Positions 19,665 through 31,465 of a stretch of 64,000 bases of DNA are shown here, piece after piece. The notes beneath the pieces were generated by a model, which saw only the letters and a list, made by a program, of their open reading frames with translations, made no database searches and was not told the origin of the DNA. Made by a program: the position numbers and the translations under genes. How positions within the stretch are numbered: position 1 is the first letter of the stretch; every line of letters starts with the position of its first letter. The stretch spans positions 3,524,421-3,588,420 of the forward strand of contig CAMZMU010000116.1 of the NCBI GenBank assembly GCA_947311845.1, written 5' to 3'. This stretch comes from Poa pratensis. Taxonomy: Eukaryota > Streptophyta > Magnoliopsida > Poales > Poaceae.

Positions 19665-22600
19665 GCCATAGCGTAGGTGAATATTCTTGGGTGCACTTGT
19701 TTGCTTTATCTCTAAGTAATTTTTACTTTCAGTTTTAAGTTGTTTTCTATCTTAGTATGGATAGGGAATGCTAATTATAAAAAAAATTAATTGTACTTGT
19801 TATTTAAAAACGTTTTCAAAAAGAGAGTGATTGGAAAGATGAGCAATGATTAAGTGAGGGTCGACCTTGAACACTTGTGTTCATGCCTATCAAATCAAAG
19901 CAAATCTTTCCATGGAAGCTTCTCATCCAAAAACATGTAAATATTGTGTATATACCTCTGTACATAAAAATAAAATACTAATTATAGTCTTTAGTTAATT
20001 GAAAGTTGATAGTTTTACTTTGCTGTCCAGAAACAGATTTTTTATGCTCCACCGTATAAAACATTTAAAATCACCAGAACGTGATCTTGATCTGAAATTT
20101 CTTGAGTGCAAAGTAATGCTTATTATCTTTCTTTCATTAGCTTTGACTTTTCTAATTTGAGTTATGTAGATGCCCCAAAAAATTCGATCTTTACTGACTG
20201 TTTAGTTTAGACAGATTTATGTGCTTGTCCGTAAATAAAATCTTGATAAATCAAAGAATAGTATTTTGACCTGAAATTTTGTGTGCATACACATGAGATT
20301 ATTATCTGTCTTTCATTAGTTTTAAGTTTTTTTTCATTTGAACTACGTAGCTATCTCGCGTTAAGTGTCATCTTTATATACTGTTCAGTTTTGTCAGATT
20401 GTTATGCTTATTTACTATTGTGCTTATACTCAAAGTTTATAATATTTATTTAGTCAATAAATGTTATAAATTGGTTAATATATAGTATTGAATGTTAAAT
20501 TAAACTTGCCAATGCTTGAACATGAGTAGATTTTATTTACTGAGTACTAACCCTACTAATGAGTTTTGTGAAGTTTTATGTGGATGTAGCCTATAAGTTC
20601 TAATCAATATGGTGATATGAGATGAACAAGAAGATGCAAGAGGTCAAGCTTGGGGATGTGTAGGTGCATTCCAAGAACATATTCAAGAATATACAATCAT
20701 CTAAGCTTGGGGATGCCCGAGTCATCCCCCTATTCATCAACTAACATGAGGTTGTCTCGTTCATACTCTATATTATCCGTCCATATGATATGTATTGTTT
20801 TAACTTGTATTATAATTGCTTTTATATGTCTTGGTTTTACCTTCTTTAGTTTTATTAGGATCTTTTCTTTTGCTTCTTTATTTGGTTCTTTCTTTGTATT
20901 CTATATATAGGTTTTACTTTCAATTTTATTTAGAGTTTTCCTTACTTTACCTAGCATGTTTAGGTCTTGTTTAGCCTCTGATCTCTTAGTTTATCAAAAA
21001 TAAAGTACCAAGTTTCATCCATTTAGCTTAGTTGATACATTTGTGAAAAGTGAATTTCTGTTTTCGGTGTCTACTGCTCATTGCACGATTTTTCATATTT
21101 TACTAGAAACTCTAAAAACCACATAAAATTTATTGATGATGTATCACCAAATCCTATGCATGCACAAAAATTGTATAAAATTTCTGACATGTTTAAGAGC
21201 ATCTAAAAATTACGTTTTCCAGCTGCTGTTTTTCTAGACAGATTTTGACTTTTATTGCAAGAGTGGCATCTCTGCGTTTTATTTGATTCTTAATGGTTCT
21301 TACCTTTCATTTAGAAGTTGGCCATTTAAGCAACCTCCCTGTAACTTAGAAACAAAATTTGATTTGGTTTAATAGCAGCACTTTGGAATTATTATGTATT
21401 GCACTAAGTGCCTAGCTAAAAGGCGTTAAAGAAAAGCGCTTATGGGAGGCAACCCATTATTTTTATTTCTACAATTTTTATTTTATTGATCAATGAATTT
21501 GTCTACTTCTGTAGCAACTTCTTAGTATCTTTACTTTTCTTCGTACTGTTGTATCAAGAATAATCTCTAATGATAAGATGATGCTAGATTTTGATTGCTG
21601 CGCAGAAACAGATTTTTGCTATTCACTGTAAGAAAATTCTAAATTCATAGAAATGTGATTTAAATCTGCAATTTTTTGTGCGTAAACCTGATGTATGTAC
21701 GCATCTTTTGTTAGTTCAAAGTTTTTGATCTGAGCAACATAAGTGCCTCGAATTTTTTTGTCTTTACGGTCTGTTCTGTTTTAGACAGATTCTGTCTTTT
21801 ATTTTGCATTCTTTCTTTTACTAGTGTTGGGTGGAATTCTTTTTTGGGTGGAAGAGCTTCACATAACATCAGTAAAAGTAGTTAATGTTTAAATTAATGG
21901 TCATGTTTGCGTCCTTACAGAACATGTGAGTTTTTAATTATGCACTAACCCTCTAATGAGAATTACTTTGAGTTTGGTGTGGCGGGAGTTTTCAAGGGTC
22001 AAGAGAGAAGAGTGATATAATAGGATGGAGAAAAGTGAAGAGCTTAAGCTTGGGGAGGCTCCCATGGATCTCCGCAGCATATTTCAAGAAGACTCAAGCA
22101 TCTAAGCTTGGGGATGCCCAAGGCATCCCCTTCTTCATCGTCAAAATTATCGGGTCATCTCTAGTGAAACTATATTTTAATTCTTTCACATCATATCTGC
22201 TGTTCTTGGAGCGTCTGTATCTTATTATTTATTTATCTTAGCATCAAACACCAGTTACATTAATAAGTTGATCGTTACATATTTTATTTATCCTATGTTT
22301 TCAATGTTTACTTGGTTAATTGATTACTTGATGAAACTTAAAAATGATGTGTGAATAATATTGTTTAGTAGTTTATGTTTTCTTATGGATAGTCTCAACT
22401 AGCTAATAGTTTATATTATGTTATTTTTATGATTGACATGCATTGTATTGTTCATATGATGGTAGGGTATTGTGGTATCCTCTTCTAAATGATTTACTTG
22501 AATCGACTTGGCACATGCTCACACATGTTTATGACTGGAGAATAAAAGTCAATTAAACCTTGATGATCTATTTTGCCTCAGAGTTTTAGTATCATTTTTA

Positions 22601-22970
22601 TGCCTCCGTTAATTTTATTCTGTCGCAAGTATGATTATGGCAGTTATTGCTCTCTTGATTGTCGCTTCCCAATCTATTGCTAGCCTTCACTTGTACTGAG
22701 CGGGAATGCTGCTCGTGCATCCAAAATCCTTAAAACCAAGTTATCCCAAAGAGTCCACCATAAATTCCTATGCATGGTATTTCAAATTTTTCCAAGTAAA
22801 TTTTCATGTGCTACCTTTAAAACCTTCAAAATACTTCTCATTTTGTGACACTGTTTTTAGCTCATGAGGACGTTTTAGTTGGGTTTGTTATCTTCCATAC
22901 TAAATTAAGTTTCCGACTTGCATGCTTCATCTGCTCGTCACTAGTTTTGCAAAGAGCTGGAAATAAAATA

Positions 22971-23058
22971 GGCACTCCTCCATGGCATGTGATTGTTGGC
23001 AGGCACCCGAGGATTCGGTTAGCCATGGTTTGTGAAAGCAAAGGTTGGGAGGAGTGTC
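22971..23058 (+). other. Conserved hairpin in element A
   Basis: GGCACTCCTCC (22971-22981) pairs with GGAGGAGTGTC (23048-23058) as an 11-bp stem with one G-U pair. The same structure with a covarying pair is at 54501-54587 in element D. The enclosed loop (CATGG...GGATTCGGTTAGCCATGG) is also conserved. Confidence 0.65.
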
Positions 23059-23255
23059 ATAATATATGAAAGTGCATGCTATAAATGCCTAAATATCAAT
23101 AACTCGAAACCGCTCTCAACTTGTTTAGTATGGAAGATAACAAGAACTCTATTACTCATTCGTTGACAGGAACAACCACCTCTCAAAACATTTTTACTTC
23201 TGTTTTTAATAAAAAGCTCTAGCACATGTTAATCCCTGCTTCCCTCTGCGAAGGG

Positions 23256-24021
23256 CCAAGAGAGAGTATTTATGCTAGATAGTGGGTTCATGCCTCCGTT
23301 TAATCTGGGACCGTGACAGAAAGTTCTAAGGTTGTGGATGTGCTGTTACCACTAGGGAAAACCCAACGATGCTATGTCCATGGGCATATGTGTTTGTTTA
23401 CATTACGCGCTTTACTTAATGCGATTGTCCGTTGCTTGCAACTTAATACCAACGGGGAACTCGGATGACAACCCGGCGGTGGATTATTAGTCATAGACGC
23501 TGTTGGATAACGGTCTATGTATCATGTCGTAATGCCCAATTAAATATCATAGTAATCATCATGCCATGTATTTGCATTGTCATGCGCTCACTATTTGTCA
23601 ATTGCCCAGCTGTAATTTGTTTACCCAACATGTTAGATATAATTATGGAGAGACACCACTAGTGAACTGTGGAGCCCGGTTCATTCTTTTACATTGATTA
23701 AACAACCACAAACAGCAAACTGTTCCTTTTTCATTCGCTGCAATTTAATACTCATTTTCCACACGAGACGTTTAATCCTTTGTTTTCAGCAAGCCGGTGA
23801 GATTGACAACCTCACTGTTTCGTTGGGGCAAAGTACTTTGATTGTGTTGTGTGCAGGTTCCACGTTGGTGATCGAGTAACGGCGCCGCCAACAACCTTCT
23901 GAAGAATTGTTGCTCCTACTGGTTCGATAAACCTTGGTTTCGTACTGAGGGAAAACTTGCTGCTAGGCTACATCAAACCTTCCTCTTGGGGTCTCCCAAC
24001 GAGCAAGTACGTCTTGCACCA
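23256..24021 (+). repeat. 5' LTR of element D, left half deleted
   Basis: It matches the right part of the 3' LTR (55980-56745) almost base for base and ends CTTGCACCA. The left half is missing: the join at 23256-23257 shares only CC between A's internal sequence (CGAAGGGCC) and the LTR (CCAAGAGAGAG). Confidence 0.85.
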
Positions 24022-24031
24022 AGCCTTTTTC

Positions 24032-24049
24032 TGGCGCCGTTGCCGGGGA
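24032..24049 (+). other. Primer-binding site of element D, with a second copy downstream
   Basis: TGGCGCCGTTGCCGGGGA is a full complement of the plant tRNA-Asp 3' end including CCA, 10 bp after the LTR. A near copy, TGGCGCCTTTGCCGGGGA, lies about 66 bp downstream (near 24098) in the same CCTTTTTC context. Confidence 0.85.
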
Positions 24050-24374
24050 GTAGAAGTTCTTCAGGAAGCTCTCTGTCTCCCGTCAACAGCCTTTTTCTGG
24101 CGCCTTTGCCGGGGAGTCAGCAGTCTTCTGCAAGGGGAGTTTCACACTTCCAATCTCTTTACTTTGTTTTTGTCTTGCTTAGTTTATTTTATTTTATCTT
24201 GTTTGCTTTCAATTATCAAAAACACACAAAAATTAGTTACTTGCATTTAGCTTATTTCGGTTTGTTATTATGTCTAGTTATTTATTTGCTATCAATGTCT
24301 TCTCTCTTTGAAATAGAATCTTATTGGCTAAGTGGGTTCACGGAGGAACAACATAATTACTATAAGGAATACCG

Positions 24375-25958
24375 TGATACGTCTCAAACGTATATATAAT
24401 TTTTGATGTTCCATGCTTGTTTTATACCAATTGCTACATGTTTTGTATGCACTTTATATCATATTATGACATTTATTGGACTAACCTACTAATAGTTGCC
24501 AAAGTGCACAATGTTCTTGTTTTACACTTTGATGTGTAAAAATTATCAAAATTGGGCAAAGGAAACCAAGTTGGAGTCAAATTGGGACTTTCCAGAAATC
24601 TATCTGAAAACTCTTTTCAAATGGAAAAAGTCTAGTCGTGAAAGTTGCAGGGAATTTTCTGCCGCACGATCTAGACATAAAATTCATCCCAATCGGAGTT
24701 CGGATGAGCCCTGGAGAGGCCTGACAAGTCGGCTGGCCCAGATTTAAATCTGGCCGCGCCGAGGCCACGTGTGGTGGCCTCGGGGACCTTCTGGAGCTGC
24801 CCTTTGGACCATAAATAGGCCCCACGGAGTAAACCCTAACACAATTGATGAAACTCCCGAATACATCTCCGTGCTCCGCCGCCACGAAACTTTGTTTCGG
24901 GGGACAGAAGCTCTGTTCTGGCACCCTGCCGGGACGGGGAATTGCCCCCGGAGCCATCTCCATCGATGCCACCGCCTCCATTGTCGTCGTTGCTGCCTCC
25001 TATGATGAGGAGGGAGTTGTTCTTCATCGGGGCTGAGGGCTCATGCCGGTAGCTATGTGGTTTATCTCTCTCTCCCGTGGTGTGATCTTATTGTGATCAT
25101 GAGCTTTGTAATCTAGTTGAATCTATAGATGTTTTTCCCTTCATTATGCAATAGTTATGCTACTCGAGTGATTTGTCATTATAATCTGTGGAGTCATGTA
25201 AAGCACGTTATCAAGGTGACAGTGTGGGTGATGTGTTTGACTCCATTAATATATTAGAGAGATATTTCATGAGTATTCTTGTGTTGGATGGCACTATTCA
25301 CTTGTGGAGTTTGTGTACTGTTTAGGATACCCGTAGTGACATTGGGGTGTTCTAGGTGTGTATCACCGACCTTGAGGTGTGCTTTTGTAGCCCTACGCAA
25401 TTGTCTTGGTGTGCTATGATATTGTGGTGTTTGTTTACTCAGACTTTAGGGAGTGCTGTTATAGCCCTACGTAGTAGATTGGTATTTCTATCCAACAGGA
25501 GAATAGTTTAGAGTAACATAGTGAAGAGGAAATATTTATGCATTCAATCATGATTATATATGTTGAGAGTGTCCACTAGTGAAAGTACGATCCCTAGGCC
25601 TTGTTTCTAAGCATTGAAACACCGGTTACAACCAGTTCTGCTACATGTTTGCTTGCTGCCATTTTTATTTCAGATTGCAATTACTACTTATAATCATCCA
25701 TATCACTCGTATTTTAATATCTCTTCGCCGAACTAGTGCACCTATACATCTGACAAGTGTATTAGGTGTGTTGGGGACACAAGAGACTTCTTGTATCTTA
25801 ATTGCAGGGTCGCTTGAGAGGGATATCTTTGACCTCTACCTCCCTGAGTTCGATAAACCTTGGGTGATTCACTTAAGGGAAACTTGCTACTGTTCTACAA
25901 ACCTCTGCACTTGGAGGCCCAACACCGTCTACAAGAATAGAACCGTGCGTAGACATCA
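24375..25958 (+). mobile_element. Solo LTR (N-type family) inserted in element D
   Basis: It begins TGATACGTCTCAAACG and ends GTAGACATCA, flanked by TACCG at 24370-24374 and 25959-25963, a perfect 5-bp target duplication. It is 1584 bp long and similar to the 1.45-kb LTRs of element N, including the GGAATTGCCCCCGGAGCC segment and the end CGTGCGTAGACATCA. A single LTR with an intact TSD is the product of recombination between the two LTRs of a former full element. Confidence 0.9.
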
Positions 25959-28239
25959 TACCGCTTGTCTCAAAAAGGGAAATATTTATGGGAACAAATA
26001 AGTAGATTGAATTATTTTGCTAAAAACTTGTGCTCTACTTATGATGAATCCTACTGATTTAATGAATCTTTATGTTGTAGAAGGCATAAACACCTCCCTT
26101 TCCAATGTGATTATAATGATAATGAAACTTTGGCTGCTTATGCTAAAGGAAATTATGACTTTGGTAATCTTGAGCGAGTTGAAGAATTTTTTGTTTTTAA
26201 GGGTGCCTATGAAATTGCTGGTTATATTCAAAATGATGATGCTCCTTGTAGAACTGAGAATTATGCTATACTTGGTTATTGCCTTGAATATTACAATGAT
26301 AATCCTTATATCACTGAATTTCTTGAGAAGACATATTCTCCAGAACAAGTTGCTACCTTTCAGGAACCTGTGGGAGAAGAAATTGCTGAAACTGTGATCT
26401 CATTGGATGAAAAAGAGGAGGAGAGTGAAGAACAAAAGGATGATCTACCTCCTAAAGATAGTAACTCTTTAACTCTTACATTATTTGATTGCCCTCCATG
26501 CCTACCTAAGGAGGAAGAGTGCTATAATGTTGAATTTCATGATTCTATTGAAATATCTCTTTTTGATAAATTTGAAGTAAATAATCTCCTTGACTCAGTA
26601 AAAGAGGAAATTGCAGAAAGTAAAAATGTACTCACTAATGTTATATATGATAATGCTCTTGATGACGGTCCTATATTGGTTGATAATATTAATTGCACTA
26701 CTAATGAAAATGGGATTGGAGAGGTCTTGACTTTATCTAGATGGAGTCCCATACCTCTTGAGAATGATCAATCATCTTGTTATAAAATTGTTAAAAGTGG
26801 TTTTGAAAGTTTTAATCCCACTATTTTTGAACTTGATAAAAATTATGTGTTTGTAGTGTTGGAAATATGCCCTAGAGGCAATAATAAAGAGTTATTATCA
26901 TATTTCCATGTTCATGGTAATGTTTATTCTCCATGCTAAAATTGTATTAACCGGGAACCTAATACATGTGTGGTTATGTAAACAACACAGAGTCCCTAGT
27001 AAGCCTCTACTAGACTAGCTCGTTGATTAATGATGGTTATGGTTTCCTAACCATGGACATGAGTTGTCAATTAATAACGAGGTCATGTCATTGGAGAATG
27101 ACGTGATGGACAGACCCAACCAAGCATAGCAATATTGATCGGATCAATAAGTATATATTGCCATGTCTTGTATTGTCAAGTATCCTATTTCTTTGACCAT
27201 GAGATTATCTCTATCCCGGGTACTGAGGAATACGTCTTGGGGACTTCAAACGTCACTTCGTAACTGGGTGACTATAAAGGTGTCTTACAGGTATCTCCGA
27301 AAGTACTTGTTGATTTGCATGTATCAAGACTGGGATTTGTCCCTCCGTGTGACGGAGAGATATACTCTGGGCCCACTCGGTAATGCACATTCGGTATCGC
27401 TTGTAAGCACGTGACTAAAGAGTTAGCCACATGGAATGTTGTATTATGGAACGAGTAAAGAGTACTTACTAGTAACGAGATTGAGCTAGGTATGGTGATA
27501 CCGCCGATCAGATCTCGGGTAAGTAAAATATCGTGAGACAAAGGAAATGGAATATGTTGACATTGTGGGAGTCATTATGGGCATCCAGGTCCCGCTAATG
27601 GTTATTGATCGTAGAGGAGTCTCGATCATGTCCACTTGTTCTCGAACCCGTAGGGTCACACACTTAAAGTTCGGTAACGCTAGAGTAGCTTTGGGATAAT
27701 TATAATGGTGAGATCGAAGGTTGTTCAGAGTCCCGGATAGGATCCGGGATATCACAAGGAGCTCTGGAAGAGTCCGGAGATAAAGTTTCATATATAGGAA
27801 TGTGGTTTTTGGGTTCCGGAAAGGTTCAGGAATTAACCGATATTGTATCGGGGTTTTTCCTGAAATGTTCCGGTGAGTCCCATGGTGGGGCCCACTATCC
27901 CGAACATCCCACTTAGGATATTTGGCAGCCAAGTTCCTTCCTTGAGAAGTCTTGGCAGCTAGGTTCCTTCCTGGGGAAGCCTTGGAGGCTGGTTCCTTCC
28001 TGGGGAAGATTTGGAGGCTGGTTTCTTCCTAGGGAAGATTTGGAGGCCGGTTTCTTCCTAGGGAACATTTGGAGGCTGGTTCCTTCCTAGGGAAGCCTTG
28101 GAGGCTGGTTCCTTCCTGGGGAAGATTTGGAGGCTGGTTTTTTCCTAGGGAAGATTTGGAGGCCGGTTTTCTTCCTAGGGAAGATTTGGAGGTTGGTTTC
28201 TTCCTGGGGAAGATAGCCTCAGACCCCCTCCCCACATCC

Positions 28240-28247
28240 TATATAAG
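28240..28247 (+). promoter_or_regulatory. TATA box of the left Copia LTR
   Basis: TATATAAG in CATCCTATATAAGGAGGG, immediately after the minisatellite. The same sequence is in the right LTR. Confidence 0.7.
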
Positions 28248-28296
28248 GAGGGTACCATTTGGGGAAAAGATGAGGATTTTGATTCCTAAGCCAGTA

Positions 28297-29034
28297 CACT
28301 TCCTCTTGCTCCTTTGTCTTGTGGTCTTGGCTTGGTGAAGCCCTGCCCGCGTGAGAGCTCACTGAACCACCACACCGTCGTGCTACTGGTTTGAATTCCA
28401 TCTACTTCTCCTTCAAGCTTGCTGGATCAAGAAGAGGAGACGTTGCTGAGCCGTACGTGTGTAAATCTCGGAGGCACCGCTCGTTGTGGTGCTGATCGGA
28501 GTGAACCGCGTCAAGGTCTACACCAAGCTGCGTTGTGATTAACGTCCAACGCTCGTGTTCTTCGAGGGTATGTTGATTACTGATACGTCTCAAACGTATC
28601 TATAATTTTTGATGTTCCATGCTTGTTTTATACCAATTGCTACATGTTTTGCATCTACTTTGTGTCACTTCCTCTTGCTCCTTTGTCTTGTGGTCTTGGC
28701 TTGGTGAAGCCCTGCCCGCGTGAGAGCTCACTGAACCACCACACCGTCGTGCTACTGGTTTGAATTCCATCTACTTCTCCTTCAAGCTTGCTGGATCAAG
28801 AAGAGGAGACGTTGCTGAGCCGTACGTGTGTAAATCTCGGAGGCACCGCTCGTTGTGGTGCTGATCGGAGTGAACCGCGTCAAGGTCTACACCAAGCTGC
28901 GTTGTGATTAACGTCCAACGCTCGTGTTCTTCGAGGGTATGTTGATTACTGATACGTCTCAAACGTATCTATAATTTTTGATGTTCCATGTTTGTTTTAT
29001 ACCAATTGCTACATGTTTTGCATCTATTTGTGTC
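28297..29034 (+). repeat. 369-bp tandem duplication across a Copia/N junction
   Basis: 28297-28665 and 28666-29034 are nearly identical. Each contains 284 bp of Copia LTR tail plus the first 85 bp of N's LTR. The novel joint (GTGTCACTTCCTC) lies at CACTT, present both in N's LTR (GTCACTTTTATAC) and in the Copia LTR (TACACTTCCTC). Confidence 0.9.
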
Positions 29035-30399
29035 ACTTTTATACATTTTTTGGGACTAACCTATTAACAAGATGCCACAGTGCCAGTTCCTGTTTTCTGC
29101 TGTTTTTGTATTCCAGAAAAGCTAGTCTGGAAATATTCTCGGAATTGGACGAAAATTTACGGAGGCCCCTATTTTATCAGAAGACACCTGGAGCCAGAAG
29201 GGGAAGCTGAGATGGGCCACGAGGAGCCCACACCATACCTGGGCGCGGCAGGGAATCTCCAGGCGCCCTAGTATGGTGTCGTCTCCTCGTGCACCGCCTC
29301 GCGACGCCCTTTGGACTATATATTGCCCCTGACCTAAAACTCACAGAAGGATCGACGATTTCCCCAGAAAAGTTCCAGAGCTCCGCCGCCACCAAAAACC
29401 CTAATTCGGGGGACAGAAGTCTCTGTTTCGGCACCTTGCCGGGACGGGGAATTGCCCCCGGAGCCATCTCCATCGATGCCACCGCCTCCATCATCGTCGT
29501 TGCTGCCTCCCATGATGAGGAGGGAGTAGTTCTTCATCGGGGCTGAGGGCTCTACCGGTAGCTATGTGGTTTATTCTCTCTCCCATGGTGTGATCTTTAT
29601 GTGATCATGAGCTTTGTAATCTAGTTGAATCCATATATGTTACTTTTCATTATCCTATGTGCTACTCAAGTGGTTTTATTAATGTAATCTCCGGAGTCAC
29701 CTTTGTCCCACGGTGCGAAGTTGACAGTGTGTGCCCCGTGTGTGGCTCTTAGCTAAAGATAACAGAAATACTTATCATGAGTTATTATTTGCGTTGGATG
29801 TCTCTATGAAATTGCGGTGTTTGTCTAGTACCTTCTAGGGCGCTCAAGTTGACAGTGTGGGGTTAACTAGACATGGGAATGCGAATTTAAGGTGTGCTGT
29901 TATAGCCCTACGCAGTGGATTGGTGTTCGTTATCCAACGAGAGAATAGCTCAGAGTAGCATAGTGAAGAGGAAATATCTATGTATTCAATTATATTATTA
30001 TTGTTGAGAGTGTCCACTAGTGAAAGTATGATCCCTAGGCCTTGTTTCTAAGCATTGAAACACCGTTTACAACCAGTTCTGCTACATGTTTGCTTGCTGC
30101 CATTTTTATTTCAGATTGCAATTACTACTTATAATCATCCATATCACTTGCATTTTAATATCTCTTCGCCGAACTAGTGCACCTATACATCTGACAAGTG
30201 TATTGGGTGTGTTGGGGACACAAGAGACTTCTTGTATCTTAATTGCAGGGTTGCTTGAGAGGGATATCTTTGACCTCTACCTCCCTGAGTTCGATAAACC
30301 TTGGGTGATTCACTTAAGGGAAACTCGCTGCTGTTCTACAAACCTCTGCACTTGGAGGCCCAACACTGTCTACAAGAATAGAAGCGTGCGTAGACATCA
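28950..30399 (+). repeat. 5' LTR of element N
   Basis: TGATACGTCTC...GTAGACATCA, 1450 bp. It contains CTATATATTGCCCC (about 29319), a probable TATA region, followed by the CCGGGACGGGGAATTGCCCC segment. Confidence 0.95.
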
Positions 30400-30409
30400 A
30401 GCTATTTTC

Positions 30410-30427
30410 TGGCGCCGTTGCCGGGGA
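30410..30427 (+). other. Primer-binding site of element N, with a decayed second copy
   Basis: TGGCGCCGTTGCCGGGGA, complement of the tRNA-Asp 3' end. About 63 bp downstream the context GCTATTTTCT is repeated followed by AGCACTGTTGCTG, a mutated copy of the primer site. Confidence 0.85.
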
Positions 30428-30571
30428 GGTAAGGTAAAAGGTAATCACATCCTCCAGCTACTTAGCTATTTTCTAGCACTGTTGCTGATGTGTGAGTGCT
30501 CGAAGGTATTTCCTTTAGATTCTGCAATTATATCTTTTTGTTTCTTGTTTTTATTTCACTAGCTAGGCTTA

Positions 30572-31465
30572 ATGGAAAACAACAAAAAAATTAGAGATCT
30601 TTATGAAATTTATCTTGAATTAGGACATGATGCTTTTGAAGAGAAAATTAAAAAACCTATGGAAAATTATTTGCATGATGGTAGCAATGTTATTACTATA
30701 AATGCTTTGAACACCATTATTGCTAATGCTATGCAAAGCTCTAAGCTTGGGGAAGCTGGTTTTGATGAATATGATATTTTTAGTCCCCCAAGTTTTGAGG
30801 AGAAAATTTTCTTTGATGATACTTTGCCTCCAATTTATGATGATTATAATGATAGTGGTATTTTGGTGCCACCTACTATGGAGGATAAAGTTTATTATGA
30901 TTATACTATGCCTGCAATTTATGATAATTACAATGATGGATGTGATAGTTTTACTCCACTATTACTAATGAAATTGATTATGCTTATGTGGAGTAATGAT
31001 AATTTTATGCATGTGGATCATGATAAGAATGCTTTATGTGATAGCTATATTGTTGAGTTTATTCATGATGCCACCGAAAATTATTTTGAGAGAGGAAAAT
31101 ATGGGTATAGAAATCTTCATGTTATTAAATTCCTCTTTGTGATGAAAGTTTTGAGCTTTCTCTTGTGTTGCTTTTATATGATGGTTTCTTTAAGACCTAC
31201 TGGTCATTATGAGAGAGGGAGACACGGTTTCATATATCTCAATAATATTAAGTCTCCTCTCTTTATGTTGAAAGTTTTGAAGCTGCACTTGTTTTGGTTT
31301 CCTACGCTAGTCTCTTTGTGCTACATTGACTTGTTTTCTACAAGGCTCCTATGCATAGGAAGAGTGTTAGATTTAAACATGTTTTATATATGCTTATCGA
31401 TGCTCTCTTTTATGTTTCAACTCTATCTTTATGTGAGCATCATAAAAATCACTATGCCTAGCTAA
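30572..31465 (+). CDS. Gag-like ORF of element N, unknown family
   Basis: 297 codons beginning MENNKKIRDLYEIYLELGHD, 145 bp after the primer site. It has acidic-aromatic repeats (FDDTLPPIYDDYNDSG, YDYTMPAIYDNYNDG at about residues 85-125), then HVDHDKNALCDSYIVEF with HDATENYFERGKYGY, which matches the C-terminal region of D's ORF. The extreme C-terminus is hydrophobic. Near 31338, a 1-nt deletion relative to D (TTTCTACAAGG against TTTCTTACAAG) moves the last ~40 codons into another frame, so the tail may be degenerate. No polymerase, protease or zinc-knuckle motif. It is probably the element's own gag-like protein rather than a host gene. Confidence 0.65.
   Translation: MENNKKIRDLYEIYLELGHDAFEEKIKKPMENYLHDGSNVITINALNTIIANAMQSSKLGEAGFDEYDIFSPPSFEEKIFFDDTLPPIYDDYNDSGILVPPTMEDKVYYDYTMPAIYDNYNDGCDSFTPLLLMKLIMLMWSNDNFMHVDHDKNALCDSYIVEFIHDATENYFERGKYGYRNLHVIKFLFVMKVLSFLLCCFYMMVSLRPTGHYERGRHGFIYLNNIKSPLFMLKVLKLHLFWFPTLVSLCYIDLFSTRLLCIGRVLDLNMFYICLSMLSFMFQLYLYVSIIKITMPS

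Larger units (their letters stand above)
18155..23256 (+). mobile_element. LTR retrotransposon A, non-autonomous, 3' truncated
   Basis: The element starts with a degenerate TGATAC... LTR (18155-19636), followed by a tRNA-Asp-type primer site at 19647 and about 3.6 kb of internal DNA with no long ORF. Shared landmarks with elements N and D are: TAGCTAAAAGGCGTTAAAG followed by GGGAGGCAACCCA (about 21413), a GGGGATGCC/GGCATCCCC hairpin (22110-22130) with an imperfect second one at 20709-20729, and a long hairpin at 22971-23058. A ~190-bp module ending in TTTTAGACAGATT is repeated (about 20025, 20200 and 21600). At 23256 it joins the middle of the LTR of element D, so its own 3' LTR is missing. 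Confidence 0.7.

Noticed and set aside
28581..28665. Apparent LTR start of an additional retrotransposon
   Set aside because: It is part of the 369-bp tandem duplication; it stops after 85 bp at the CACTT joint.
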